Source of the DNA: Trichoplusia ni
Taxonomy: Eukaryota > Arthropoda > Insecta > Lepidoptera > Noctuidae
Direction: 5' to 3'
Assembly (NCBI RefSeq): GCF_003590095.1
Contig: NC_039490.1
Span: 6,651,834-6,715,833 of the forward strand
Length of the DNA: 64,000 nt
The translations under genes were made by a program, and so were the position numbers. Positions within the stretch are counted from its first letter, which is position 1. The number at the start of each line of letters is the position of its first letter. A model generated the notes under the pieces. That model did no database searches, was not told where the DNA came from, and worked only from the letters and a program-made list of their open reading frames with translations. Shown here in pieces: positions 44,205 through 55,622 of the stretch.

Positions 44205-44413
44205 CATCATCGACCTAGCCTTTTCCCAACTATGTTGGGGTCGGCTACCAGTCCAACCGGTTTCAGCTGAGTACCAGTGTTTTACAAGGAGCGACTGCCT
44301 ATCTGACCTCCTCAACCCAGTTACCTGGGCAACACGATACCCCTTGGTTAGACTGGCTGTCGGACTTTTTCAGCTTCTGACTACCTGTAACGACTGTAAA
44401 GATGTAGGAAAAC
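44205..44413 (-). mobile_element. 5S-SINE body, 5'-truncated, perfect 17-bp TSD
   Basis: Flanked by AGACGAATCCTGAAAAT at 44188-44204 and 44414-44430, an exact target-site duplication. Interior matches the body at 56996-57261 (CCCAACTATGTTGGGGTCGG, CAACCCAGTTACCTGGGCAA). On the minus strand the 3' tail is GATGATG. The 5S head is absent, so reverse transcription stopped early. The perfect duplication implies recent insertion. Confidence 0.9.
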
Positions 44414-44430
44414 AGACGAATCCTGAAAAT

Positions 44431-45253
44431 ATTAAAACCTTTTTTTAATAAAATACATTATATAGAAGTAAATACATAAAGTGAAAATTAATTGTAACCA
44501 ACCAAAACCCAACCTCTTTTATTAAGTTAATAATTATAATAAGATCACGAACAAATCCTTCATTCCGATTTGCTTATGATTTATAATCACCATTGTATCA
44601 CTTATAAATTGAATGGTATCAGTGTGACTCAGTGGTGTAGTCATGGCATTATCGACCAAAGTTCACATTAAACAATGGTACTATAATTACAACACTATGT
44701 ACAGTTAAGTGCACATCACTAGTGACAGGTTTATTGTAAAAGAAACCTTATGTTAAAGGAATAATGTTTGTTTTTGTAAGTTTTTGGGTATGTTGATGCG
44801 GTGGGTACTGTACTATGAGTATTTTTTTTATACGTTCAAAAATTCTATTGAAGAGTTTTCTGTTTTTGAGTGCTGTAATGTAGTGATGTAATTTCTAATT
44901 AAAGTCTTTTATAGGACTAGTTGAAGCGCTTGGGTTTCATCGCGAGCTTCTATTGGTCGTAGCGTGATGGTTTTGGCTTCTATAAGGGTCCTTAATAAAT
45001 GGGCTATCCAACAAAAATATCCTTTTTCCGGTTCTAACCAGTAGTTCCTGAGATTATCCCTTCTTATTGTACCCACACTGGTCGACCCTGCCCACTGTTT
45101 TGGATGGTATACCTAAGGTTAATCTACAGCTTTATTCGTATTCACGAATAACCTTGACTTGTTTCTTCAAAAGATCCATTGCATAGATCGATCCAGTAAA
45201 TTCTGAAATAACAACCCCCAAATGATGCTCTGTCACAAACTATCCTATTTATA
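44431..45253. other. Intergenic; Helitron fragment
   Basis: 44921-45060 is a worn minus-strand Helitron of the 33000 family (GGTCGTAGCGTGATGG, AACCAGTAGTTCCTGAGATTA). Otherwise AT-rich with no gene. Confidence 0.6.
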
Positions 45254-45478
45254 ATATTAATAAATGAATGCGGAAAACATCACATACATTGTTCTGAACC
45301 CAAAGTAAGTTGCTTAAGCACTTGTGTTATGGAATTCAGATACAACGAAGGTACCACAAACACCCAGACCCGAGACAATGTAGAAATGTGAATTTTTACA
45401 TTGAGCCGACCGGGGATCGAACCCGGGACCTCAGAGCTAGCGACACCTTGAAACCGGTGTGTACGCCACTCGACGAGT
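45254..45478 (-). mobile_element. SINE (family C), near full length
   Basis: Reverse orientation to 29990-30215 and very similar: GAACCCAAAGTAAGTTGCTT, ACACCCAGACCCGAGACAAT, then the minus-strand B box (GGGGATCGAACCCGGGACC) and the CGCCACTCGAC head. Confidence 0.87.
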
Positions 45479-46344
45479 AATTTATAATATTAGTAAAGAT
45501 ATAGATTTTAACAACACAAAAATTCTATAAGCCTTCATTATACTAAATTAACCATAAAATAAGCTAGTGTTTACATAACACTTATAGCCACAGTTAGCAA
45601 ATCAAACAACTGTCAGTGTAGCTCAGATAATTATTTCTTAATTGACTTGAAATATGGCGAAACGTAAGGAAATTATAAACGTTTCTACTATTTATTCATA
45701 CTCGTAAATATGTATTTATAGGATAGGATTTATTGTGAGTAAATTATGATGAATGGCTGCACGGATAGCCAAGTCTCACCATGCCAAGACGTGTCGCGGG
45801 TTCGACCCCCGAGTAGGAAAAGCATTTGACCTCTTTTAGAAATTCGCTCGTCGGTCTATAATCAATTCTTGTAAGATGAATTTGATCCACTTCCCGGTTT
45901 CCGATTGAGTTGAAATTTTGATTTAATCTCCTGATCGCCAAAAATCTGAGTGAAGAATCCCTATAAATTGTCTTTTCTAGTTGGTACTTCGAAATGAAAC
46001 TTCTTTTTTTTCTTAAATATATTTGCTTGTTTCCATTATGTATTATTGATAGTTATCACTGTTCAGTGATATCAGTTATTACTCTTCGTCTTGTAATAAT
46101 TCTTTCAGATAAATGAAGAACCTAAAGACAATACTAAAATTCTAGTCAAGTTCTCAATAATTCGCTCCGAACACATTGAGACTAGCAGCTGACTAGTCTA
46201 GACTGAGATATAGGCAGACGTGAACACTTTTAGTGCCAAACAATCCTAGTCATGTATCGATAAAGCTAGTCTGGAGTTTGGTCTAGGTCCATCTGATGTA
46301 GGGTTTTCTTTTAGAGATTTGCCAAGAGGCTAGCTTACGAATTA
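45479..46344. other. Intergenic; SINE head fragment
   Basis: At 45757-45830 (+) a family A SINE head is visible (ACGGATAGCCAAGTCTCACC, GACGTGTCGCGGGTTCGACC). No body is clear. No gene recognised. Confidence 0.6.
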
Positions 46345-46349
46345 CTGAG

Positions 46350-46454
46350 CTTTTAGGCAGCTATATATAAGTGTACTATATATAGCTGCCTAAAAGCGCT
46401 ATAGTGTAAATTTCTTCTAACCACGTGACTTCGTCCGCATGGTTAGAAGAAATT
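46350..46454. repeat. Two adjacent fold-backs
   Basis: First: CTTTTAGGCAGCTATATATA, spacer AGTGTAC, then its reverse complement (46350-46396). Second: AATTTCTTCTAACCA at 46409-46423 and its exact reverse complement at 46440-46454, with outer ATAGT/ACTAT also pairing. The loop of the second contains a Helitron 3' end motif (GTGACTTCGTCCGCATGG). Confidence 0.8.
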
Positions 46455-46606
46455 GCGACTATAACTTGAGATTTAAACTATCCTATCCCTCAAGTTGAAT
46501 TGAACTGCACATGGTGTGCGAATTTTATTATAATCGGTTAAGTGGTTTAGGACTCCATTGAGGACAAACATTGTGACACGAGGTTTATATATATTAAGAT
46601 AAGATA
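46424..46606 (-). mobile_element. Non-autonomous Helitron, degraded
   Basis: Minus strand: 5' end ATCTTATCTTAATATATATA, internal CCACTTAACCGATTATAATA, 3' end CCATGCGGACGAAGTCACG without CTAG. The 3' end is buried in the fold-back above. Confidence 0.6.
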
Positions 46607-47285
46607 ATAGCAGAGCCTGTGACTTTGTTCACGTGGTTGTCCAAAAAATGCCCAAATGTTGTATCTACTCCATATAATTATTATCAGAGACGTAGTTATA
46701 AGTGTACGCAATAATAACTCGCAAATAGATCTTTTTCTAGTAACTTGACACTGATGGTCATATTTTGCGTTATTCTGATGATATAATATAATGTACCATA
46801 AACTAGCTATTGCTCTTTATAAGCTGTATTATGATAAAGTTTTATTAAAATCCATGCATTCGTTTTTGCATAAGTATAGAATGAATTGCTACGCGCTACC
46901 CACTTCCTCAAGGAGATGGGTATCCATAAGGATTCCACAGCCTAACCAAAAAAAAGGTATATTAAGTTGGATTTGAGTGACGCCTTTGTGGTGCAGCGAT
47001 AGCTTCTACTTTTTTCTCTCCCTAGTTTCAGTAGGGAAAGTAAAAATATTTTCTAATGTTAGGTTATTATTTGTGTAGATTTGCTCTATAGCTTTTTTAT
47101 AACACTGCACATTTAATCTTAGACATTTAGTAGATCCGATTCATTCTTCGAAATGTTGCTTATGTTGCTATTAAAAAACCTGTAAGAAATTGCAGTAACA
47201 ATAGGAAGTGGTGTTCCTGTCAAACCTAACATTAAGAGGATGTAAAAACAGCTCTCAACACCCTCACTATGTTTTTTCTCAACTC
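46607..47285. other. Intergenic
   Basis: A lone Helitron 3' motif at 46615-46645 (GACTTTGTTCACGTGG). 46985-47040 has a short GC-richer piece. No gene recognised. Confidence 0.5.
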
Positions 47286-47530
47286 GAACCAGGTCTGGTC
47301 TAGTGGTTAGTAGCCGTGACTGCTATACCGGAGCTCGTGGGTTCGATTCCCACCCAGGACAAATGTTTGTGCAATAAGCACGATTATTTGTTCTGTATTT
47401 GGGTGTAATTTATCTATAATTTGTATGCATTTAGAAATGTTTATGTTTATCAGTTGTCTATTACTCATACAAGCTTTGCTGTGTTTGAGACTAGATGGCG
47501 TTGCGTGAAAGTTGTGGAATATTATTATTA
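47286..47530 (+). mobile_element. SINE (family B), near full length
   Basis: tRNA-like head with A box TGGTCTAGTGGTTAGTAG and B box GGTTCGATTCCCACCC, spaced as in a tRNA. Body with ATTTAGAAATGTTTATG and AGACTAGATGGCGTTGCGTG, and an (ATT)n tail at 47521-47533. Matches 29225-29445. Confidence 0.88.
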
Positions 47531-47533
47531 TTG

Positions 47534-48407
47534 AGAACTTTTCGTAAAATCAATCGATGTATATCAACGCAACTTTGAGCCTGAAGGCCAACGCAGCATC
47601 AAACATCTTTGTAAGTCAACAACACTTGAACTTTAATGTAATTCAAGGCCAACATAATGCCAATATAAATTTAGAAGTCATGTGGTTTAGACATCGGAAA
47701 AAAAATTGTCAACAGACTTAATTCTTCGTGGTAGGCATTCTAGATTTAGCAACTTAGTACTTAGCATTAAGTCTGTGCTTAGTTCTATCCTAATAATATT
47801 ATAAACACTATGTCAAGACAATAATTGAATATTCAGTATGGGCCGGAACACTCACTGTCTATACAATGAATTTTCAATGATTGTGTAAAATATAGGAATA
47901 GTGTAAAATTTAAGCCAATTTCTATTCAATCATTGGCATATGCTGTAGAATTGGGGAGCTGGTCCAATGTCTTATTTAGCCCCTAAAAGCCTACCAAACA
48001 TCAACAGTATGGAAAGGTAATCAATATTCTAATTTACATGCGCCATGTGTGAAGCAATATCCATAAGATCTATTGATAAACATGAATTCTTAAATTGATT
48101 GATTTATTCACACCGGTCCGAAGGCTGCCTTCTAGGTCAATGGGTTCCGAATATTTTTTTAATTGTTCTTTGTTATGCAAGGAGGTTCGGACATTGCATG
48201 TGTTGCGTATTGATGCTGTGGAATTACTAGTTTCACATTTTGGGTTATGTTTCTTGCAACAGTTGGATTAGATTCATTTTTTATGAAGGAAAGTATATTA
48301 TATTTTTGTTAAATAACCTTATAAGACCCTTGTTATTCGATTTTAAAAAAATAAGTTTTACTAAAGATAGAGGCATGTTGAACTTTTTTAGTTAATTCAA
48401 ACAAAGT
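47534..48407. other. Intergenic
   Basis: No gene recognised; 48100-48150 has a short GC-richer string (CACACCGGTCCGAAGGCTGC) that I cannot place. Confidence 0.5.
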
Positions 48408-48550
48408 TGTCTGGATAGGCGAGTGGTTGAGGTCGCCACGCCAGAAGCGCGGGTCGCGGGTTCCTTCCCTGTGTAGGTCAAGAGTTTGTATGATTCACGA
48501 ATGCCTCCCAGTCTACGTGTCTTGAATTGTTATAAAACTCTACGCGATAC
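48408..48550 (+). mobile_element. SINE (family A), partial
   Basis: Head GGATAGGCGAGTGGTTGAGG, CGGGTCGCGGGTTCCTTCCC, body GATTCACGAATGCCTCCCAG. The 3' part is eroded. Confidence 0.75.
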
Positions 48551-48595
48551 ATGGATTAAATTCCTTACAGCGAAATTGCTGCCTAATTATTAACA

Positions 48596-48801
48596 TCCCT
48601 ACTAATATTATCTATAAATGCAAAATGCGTTACACTTTCACGGCTAAACTACTGAACTGATTTTAATGAAATTTGGTATAGTGATAGAGTTGACCTTGAG
48701 AAAGAACATAGGATAGTTTTTATCCCGGACTTTTGAAGAGTTCTCTTGGAAACGCGATACAACCGACCTCGACGCGGGCGAAGCCGCGGGCGAAAAGCTA
48801 G
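48596..48801 (+). mobile_element. Non-autonomous Helitron, intact ends
   Basis: A|TCCCTACTAATATTATCTAT at the 5' end; internal CTGAACTGATTTTAATGAAA TTTGGTATAG; GC-rich hairpin region GACGCGGGCGAAGCCGCGGG; ending AAAAGCTAG|T. 206 bases with correct A/T flanks. Confidence 0.85.
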
Positions 48802-49092
48802 TTTTACATAAGATGGTGAAAGACATATCAGCGTCTTCTTAAACTATTTTAACTAGCAGCATAGCGAGCTAAAACAAAGAAATACTAATCATTGTTTTGT
48901 ATAGATTTGAATTTCAAGATGAAACGACTAAGCAGACAAATAAAGAAACATAGTCCAATGCTAAACGAAGCAAGAAATTAAAAACATGTTTACAATTGGC
49001 TATTAACATAATATTACCGATGGTGATGTGTGACTCATTAGTTTGGTCCACAACTCATCGGGTGCAGCTGGTGTTGCTTATATTGTAGCTAA

Positions 49093-49482
49093 TCCATACT
49101 AATATTTTAAATGTGAAAGTTTCTGTTTGTCTATCAGTCTGTCATGCTTCTGCGACAAAACTACTGAACCGATTGTAATGAAATTTGGTATACAGATAGT
49201 CTGATGAAAAGCGTAGTACATTTTTTTAAGAGGGGTTGTAAGGGGGGGGGGTTAATACTGGTAAAGGATAATAGGTATGAATCTAATTTTTTGAATAGAC
49301 TACTTTGAAATTTGGCTAAAATATGCGGTTCTTGTGTATTTTTTTTTATTTTATGTGTGAGAGCGTCGTTTCTACCTTTTATATCCTAAGGTCCCCCTTC
49401 CCAAAAGCAATTGCTTAAAAACGGAAACCACCGCATTGTAAACTGAAATCAACGCGGAGGAAGTCGCGGGCAAGAGGTGTTA
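49093..49482 (+). mobile_element. Non-autonomous Helitron, 3' end decayed
   Basis: A|TCCATACTAATATTTTAAAT start, CTACTGAACCGATTGTAATG AAATTTGG inside (close to 48596), a C/G-run insertion at 49240-49250, and a GC-rich 3' hairpin (CGCGGAGGAAGTCGCGGGC) without CTAG. Confidence 0.78.
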
Positions 49483-50458
49483 AAGTCCTTGTACTGGAAT
49501 AAGAGGGTTTATTAGGTATATGACAAATGTAAAAGCAATGATTAAAGCCCTTTTTGGGGAATCATAGTTAAAACTCAATAGTAAAGGAGTCGCCTACTTA
49601 AATAAACATTTTACTTTCATCTAGAGGTCCTATCCGATATTTAGAACCCATCTTGAAACACTCCATGAATCCTATATCCTTAAATGAAATGACCAGTCTG
49701 CACGCACCACATTTTTATGTTTTTATGCATTTTGCGAATCCGAAATCCTGCTACATTTCATTGTATTGTAAATCCATGCTATCGATTTAAAACCCATTTA
49801 TATTTAGGTATTAGCCGATGTGGGTTGTTTATGACTACCTGGGGCAAAATAATTTTGTATATTATACCTACCGCTTGGGTCAAAATTCTTGATCGTTGCA
49901 TATTTACGTAGGCGTCAAACTGACTGTCGATCTTTTAATATATATCTTTTATTTTTAGGGTTCTGTAAATAATGAATAATCCATTTCGGGGGTTGCTTGT
50001 ATCCTTCTTTATAATTTTTAAAATATAATGTGATGTTGTAGCTTCTTATGAGGAATATATTTTTATTGTTTTCTGTTCAAAAAAATAAGGAACAGTTTTT
50101 GAAACATTACAAACTGAAAATTAACTAAAAATCTTAGTAATCTTTATCTAAAAAGACCATATCAATTACTTGAACCATACTCATAAAATCAAGTCACCAT
50201 ATTTAAAATTACCAAAAATAAAGACCTTTTTCTCCATACTAAATACCTCAACAAATAGTTTAAGTTATACTGGTAACTTCTCCCAGCTACTTCTGCAGAA
50301 CCTTGCCATATCTAGTCTTAGATAACTAGTTTTTTATAGAAAGGTGTGAACAAGGTTATAAATCATTAAAGTCATTTTAACTCCTAGGGGTATAGCATTG
50401 TTAATTCTTGTTTAATCATCACAGCATGATACTTTTCTTCAAAGATTAAAAGTTTTTA
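49483..50458. other. Intergenic, AT-rich
   Basis: Contains a short TTTAGGGTTCTGTAAATAA fragment (49955) of the 36230-type repeat. No gene recognised. Confidence 0.5.
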
Positions 50459-50722
50459 GGTTATAGCCGAGTGGTTTAGGTCACCATGCCAAAAGCACTG
50501 TGCGCGATGTGTCGCTGGTTCGATCCAAGCAATTTATGAATGTTTGTACTGAGTCTGGGCGTCTTTGTGTGACTTGATTTTTTGTTAAAGCCACCCGCGA
50601 TAGAAAGACTGAATTCCTCTCTTCACACAGGGTCACTTCAGGACAGGGTCCGTAATTGTTTCTAAATTGTATTTTATGTTCATTATAGATTGGAATAAAC
50701 GATTTTGATTTGATTTGAATTT
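50459..50722 (+). mobile_element. SINE (family A), full length
   Basis: Head TATAGCCGAGTGGTTTAGGT (A box) and TGTCGCTGGTTCGATCC (B box). Body CTGAGTCTGGGCGTCTTTGT, and the tail AATAAACGATTTTGATTTGATTTG. The tail of TTTGAT repeats is a LINE-mobilised SINE feature in Lepidoptera. Confidence 0.85.
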
Positions 50723-52206
50723 CATAGTGCGGGAATCATTGAAAAAAAACTTCAGCGACTAAATTGGGAAAGAAATTGTCAAAATGCACCAAATATGCTG
50801 TTAATTGTACTTTGAACATAATAGAGTGCTATTAAGGTGTTAATTTGCAAAAACGGTTTTCGAATTTGACTCACGTGCACGAATTGAGGAAGAAATTGTT
50901 GGTATGAAGAGAAATGCGATGTCTGTTTATAATGTCATTGTTGGCTCGTGACTTTACTGTCATGTACGTCAGATGTCATTATAGTGTCATTATTTGTCAT
51001 TAGCATATGTCGGGTGCGAACATATGGAGTTTAATGGCGTCTCAAAGTCGTTTTACCTGCGCCAGAGTATGAAATGTAAATCTATATTATGGCTACCTAT
51101 TGTCAAAATAATTTTACATGTTTTAATTCTTATAAGTTACATTGGCATTTGGTATTCCAACAATATTTGGAATGCATACATATAAGTTTTCAGTGATGTG
51201 TTGTCCAATGAAGGGATCGAACCCACTATATGTATACATGGTCATAGATTGGATTGGTGACCTATAGGTACCACTCGGATTCCCGTGATTTCCCGGATTC
51301 ATCGGATACTTGATCATCCTTCTCTATATACCTACTTCTCAAGAAAACTATGCTCAGCTGTGGGCTAGATTATATTAAAACATTTTTAAACGCAATTATA
51401 TCTACAGTTGCAAAAGGTTTTAATTTTCCCCTCTGTGGCCAGAATAAATTAAAAAATAGATGAAAGTCCATAATCCTTATGATGTAAAATAAAAACTTTT
51501 GATATACATCATAAGTTACACCAATGATATTGCGTTTGTATGAATGAAGATATTGCCAATAATTTGACAGCTACCACTTGACACTGATGTATGTATGTTT
51601 GTATGATTGACATATAATATGTTATGACAATAGTCATGATTAGGATGCTTTTTAAAAGGCTTGTTATGATTTCATTCATAATTAGTAATTTATAATGTAA
51701 ATATTATTTTATTTTCAATTTTATTTCGGAAGATCCTTTCATAATTGTGAAATAAAATACATATTATATTTTACATAATGTTATCAATGAAAAATTTTAA
51801 TTCTTTTAAACATAAAATATGGAACTGAATGAAATAAAGTTTTGTTTTGACTAGTGCCACTAATTTTCTATCCATTCTTGAAGCCAGAAAACCATTGCCA
51901 CAATATAATCTTCAAGTTACAAAATAAAGCGAATATTTCTCAAATAATTCCAAGAAATTCATCTGCCACAATCCCTGTCTTTATCCAAAAACTTGTGTTA
52001 TTACGCGGTTGAAACAGGACGGAACGTGGTAGAACAATTTGGGAATTCCATTGTAGCACAAAACTCTACTTTGTTTAACTATTTAAAGCACTTGGTATAT
52101 GGTAATGCTAGGCTATAGATATAATTATATGTCTGTAGATATCATTATACATATGTGTTTCTGGCTTGCTCGTTTAAATTTTGTAGGGCGGTATTTTATT
52201 GGTTAA
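50723..52206. other. Intergenic, AT-rich
   Basis: A short minus-strand B box-like string at 51213-51223 (GGGATCGAACCC) suggests an old SINE. 51810-51860 ends in a TTTTGTTTTGAC tail. No gene recognised. Confidence 0.5.
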
Positions 52207-52405
52207 TCTGTTATATGAAATTCTCGTGTCGATGTGTATAAAATTGAACTCCTCCGAAACGGCTCTACCGATTCTCATGATATTTTGTGTGCATATTGGG
52301 CAAGTCTGGAGATCAGACAACATATATTTTTAATTCCCCTATTTTTTGGTTATTCCATAGAACTAATTTTTATAGCAAAACAACGATTGTTGGGTCAGTT
52401 CGTAT
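52207..52405 (+). mobile_element. Non-autonomous Helitron, same family as 10763
   Basis: A|TCTGTTATATGAAATTCTCG at the 5' end, CTCCGAAACGGCTCTACCGA TTCTCATG inside, and a mutated 3' end AAAACAACGATTGTTGGGTC AGTTCG where CTAG is expected. Confidence 0.72.
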
Positions 52406-53059
52406 AGTAAATAATAAATCCCTTAAGATGTGCATTTTTCTCAAATGTAATTCAGCTTATCGATATCCAATACTGGACGTACGCCTCCCCCAAATTGAGC
52501 CAAAACACTGACTTTCTATTGTTTAAAGAATTTCCAAGATTATTTGTATCAATCCTGATATGACTCCCCTTTTTTTGGTAACACGGTTGTTTAGCTATGC
52601 ACCACTTCTCAAACACTTTGATATCTCCTTAGGTCAGCACGCACAACTATTTTGAAAACCTGTAATCCTGTAACTTCTTTAGTAGAGTTTATAATAAAAC
52701 ATAATATATGTTTTTAAAATATTATTTGTAGTACGGCATCGATCAAACGTATAAAACAATGAAGAATAATTTCAATAATTTTCGTCTAAATCAGGAGACT
52801 ACTCACAAAGGATTGATTTCAAATCTCATTTTTTGTCTCCTATTAAAGTTCTGTAATCAATAATTAATAAATTACGATCATCTATCAATATCTCACCATC
52901 ACGATTAGAATCAGCGGTACAACAGACACACAATCCCATCCAACATAAAAAAAAACATTTTTATCTTTTATACAAGGCACGTACAAGAAAAATCATTAAA
53001 AAAACTGACTTAGCTCTCATACCATTTATAGTATAGCATCTCTTAAAGTGTACGACTAT
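52406..53059. other. Intergenic, AT-rich
   Basis: No gene or classified repeat recognised. Confidence 0.5.
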
Positions 53060-53280
53060 GTTTAGTTGAAGGGAAGCGCGGGTGAGCTGCGCGTGAGTCG
53101 ATGCGGGGCGGTGGGGGAGGGGGGGGCGTCTCGCGCATGCGTAGAATGTTAATAGCGAGTGCTCTATGACTTGATATGACTCGGTAACTTTAATACACAC
53201 TTGTATGTAAGATTAGGATGTGTGTCGCTGTTGTAGTTTGGTTTCGGTGTTTTTGGAGAGTGACTAGATGTTGATGATTT
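53060..53280. promoter_or_regulatory. GC island with NRF-1-like site
   Basis: Abrupt GC-rich block with a G-run (GGGGCGGTGGGGGAGGGGGG) and CGCGCATGCGTA at 53132-53143, close to the NRF-1/Ewg consensus. It is followed by a G/T-rich stretch like an insect 5' UTR (53215-53275). No coding exon recognised; possible promoter on the plus strand. Confidence 0.42.
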
Positions 53281-53489
53281 TATGTGTGTGTTTTCATGAA
53301 CAAGTTGCAAAAAAAAGGTCGATATTTGCAGTTTGTTTAAAATTTCTCTGTCTCATTTTCTGTGGAATTCATATGAAGTTTATTTTATTTATAGTGTATA
53401 GATAGATCTGTATGTTATCCTTACCATATCCTAGCTTTAATTTGAAAACGTGCTGCAAGAATTTATAAAAAAAAATATCTGAAATACGA

Positions 53490-53585
53490 AGATAGATCTC
53501 GAAGGCTGGCAATTGGGGAGGTCTATGTCCAGCAGTGGACGAATATGGGTTGACAAGGATGACGATGATGATTATGATGATCAGA
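53490..53585 (+). mobile_element. LINE 3' tail
   Basis: GGTCTATGTCCAGCAGTGGA CGAATATGGGTTG and a GATGAT-type tail, the characteristic end of lepidopteran LINEs. Confidence 0.7.
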
Positions 53586-54357
53586 AATATCTACAAAAAC
53601 GACTTAAAATATTACTCTTAAAACTGTGTCTCTACATATCAATTAATCATAAAATACGCCGCTCGTCACTTCACCCATTGACCAATCTCCATAGTTTCAC
53701 CGCAACACATATTTAAACATTCGTCTTATGTATGTGACTGTTGTCAAGACAGCCTTCGCGTTATTGAACTTGTAAATTACATTCAAGAAAGGTTTTTTGG
53801 AGTTGTATGGTAATCTCAATCTTGACCGTTGAGTATACTGTTTTAGTATCATAAAGAATACATCGTTTTATGTGCTTTTCATGTATTTTACCTGATATGT
53901 AAGATAATTTCGGAGATTGTTTTCATTAAATTTGCAATGCGAAATGAAATCAGTAATTCTGAAAGGATATCTCATCACTTTTACCACCACATGACATTTT
54001 TGAGAACGATGGAGTCGACATTTCCTATCTCGAGGTAGAAATGTCGAAATTGAAAGTCACAGTTTTAAAGTCCAGACTATTTTAAAATATGAGTAAAGGT
54101 TTGGCGTAGTCTTTTGTTATCAAGGAGTTCTATCGGAAACGACACTAGTTACGAGATCGTGAGGAAAATATTAATAACAGTTGATAATTAAAGTCTTTTA
54201 CAGAAGACATTCCACTTAAATATGGTGGCAATGTATTACTTTGAGTTTATATTATTTGTGTGTGCCTCTATAACCGATGAATAAACAATAACTTGTTACG
54301 TTGCTTTTACCATTCAAATGACAAAAGGTAGCAAAACGATTTACAAAACTAAACCTA
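53586..54357. other. Intergenic, AT-rich
   Basis: No gene or classified repeat recognised. Confidence 0.5.
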
Positions 54358-54729
54358 TTTATACACGGTGATTTTTTAGTCGTCTTACAAAAGCAACCCA
54401 GTTCATGTATCCGACGTAAAATACCCCTAGGCGCGTTTATTATTTTTTTATCATCAACTAAGATAATAGGTACAAAGAAAAATGAAACAAGAGAAATCTG
54501 AAAAATACTCTAAAAAATGATAAAAACGCCGTCGCCCGCGCCCCTCACCATTGTTACAAGGCTCGGACCGCGCTCGCATCAGAGCTGTGTTTCTAAATCT
54601 ACGAATTGCATCATAATAATGAATAAAAATTGCATTTTATAAATATTCAAATCTCATAAACGTGTTCTAGTCATTGGATTCATGAACGGGGCTGCTTTTG
54701 TAAGACGACTAAAAATCACGGTGTATAAA
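54358..54729. mobile_element. MITE with TIRs of about 53 bp
   Basis: The left end (54358-54412) and the right end (54676-54729) are inverted copies: each carries ACAC(C/G)GTGATTTTT(T)AG and TCGTCTTACAAAAGCA then CCC(A/C)GTTCATG. TA dinucleotides border the CACGGTG. The interior includes a GC-rich patch (54530-54600) and no coding region. One end recurs at 61228-61374. Confidence 0.82.
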
Positions 54730-55378
54730 AGGTATCTGGTACATTTCTTTCAAGGACTTGAAATTGAATCCAGTAAGACTCCAATGATGAGAAGACGATT
54801 TTTTACCTTTTTTGACTTTTACCTTTACCTTTTTTTTTCCGATGCCATGAATAGATATATACCGGAAAAACTTAAAAGTAATATCTTTCGAAAACATACT
54901 TGTACGCTCTCACCCATATATCTACCTACCTTACATCGCCATACAAGCGTGATGCTTGCCCGTTACACGACGCTACATCGACACACCAACATGGTAACTG
55001 TTCATCAAACAGACTGAGATTATTGAATTTACTTGTTTGGACACTTGACACGTGCGGGACATACGGCTCTTAAGTTTGTAGAACTCTATCTAGAAAAGAA
55101 ATGAAAAAGAGACTTACAGGAAAAATCGCCAGAAGATTAGGCGTGTGCGATATAATTATTGCAGCTCGTAACCCACTACTTGGTAAAGGCATGGGGTCTC
55201 TATAGGTAGAAGATAGGAGAGCTAATTCGGTGATCAATACCCGAACTTAACAATGCTCTTCTTTCTCGAAATTAAGACTTAGACTATTCAGTTAAAGAAG
55301 AATTTGCCGCTTATCTATAGTTGGAAATGTTATAACTATTACAGACTGAAATTAACATTATAATATCTTATAAACGTC
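54730..55378. other. Intergenic
   Basis: No gene recognised; short frames here have no recognisable domain. Confidence 0.5.
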
Positions 55379-55622
55379 AAGTCGTTCGATGTAAAACGAC
55401 TCCAGAAGCTAGACGAAAAGCGCCAAGCCCAAAAAGACAGGCCTAAGCCGTCGTACACCTATACTCTCAATTCTGCGGGTCAACTTTACTGCAGCGCTTG
55501 CGACCGAGTGTTTAGATCCAAACTCGGTCTAGCCAGTCACATCAGGGCTCACGCTAGGAGGTGAATTGCCAATGGTCCCCGTTATCGAAAACGATAAGGA
55601 GGACTATATATATATATATAAT
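55379..55622 (+). mobile_element. LINE ORF2 C-terminus with C2H2 finger
   Basis: A 61-residue open frame to TGA at 55562-55564, with KRLQKLDEKRQAQKDRPKPS, then a perfect C-x2-C-x12-H-x3-H finger (CSACDRVFRSKLGLASHIRA H). This is the usual end of some non-LTR retrotransposon polyproteins. A short 3' UTR and a (TA)n tail follow (55601-55622). Strongly 5'-truncated. Confidence 0.78.

Noticed and set aside
47286..47370. tRNA gene call on the plus strand
   Set aside because: Same reasoning: good A and B boxes, but no matching acceptor stem and a SINE body with a second genomic copy.
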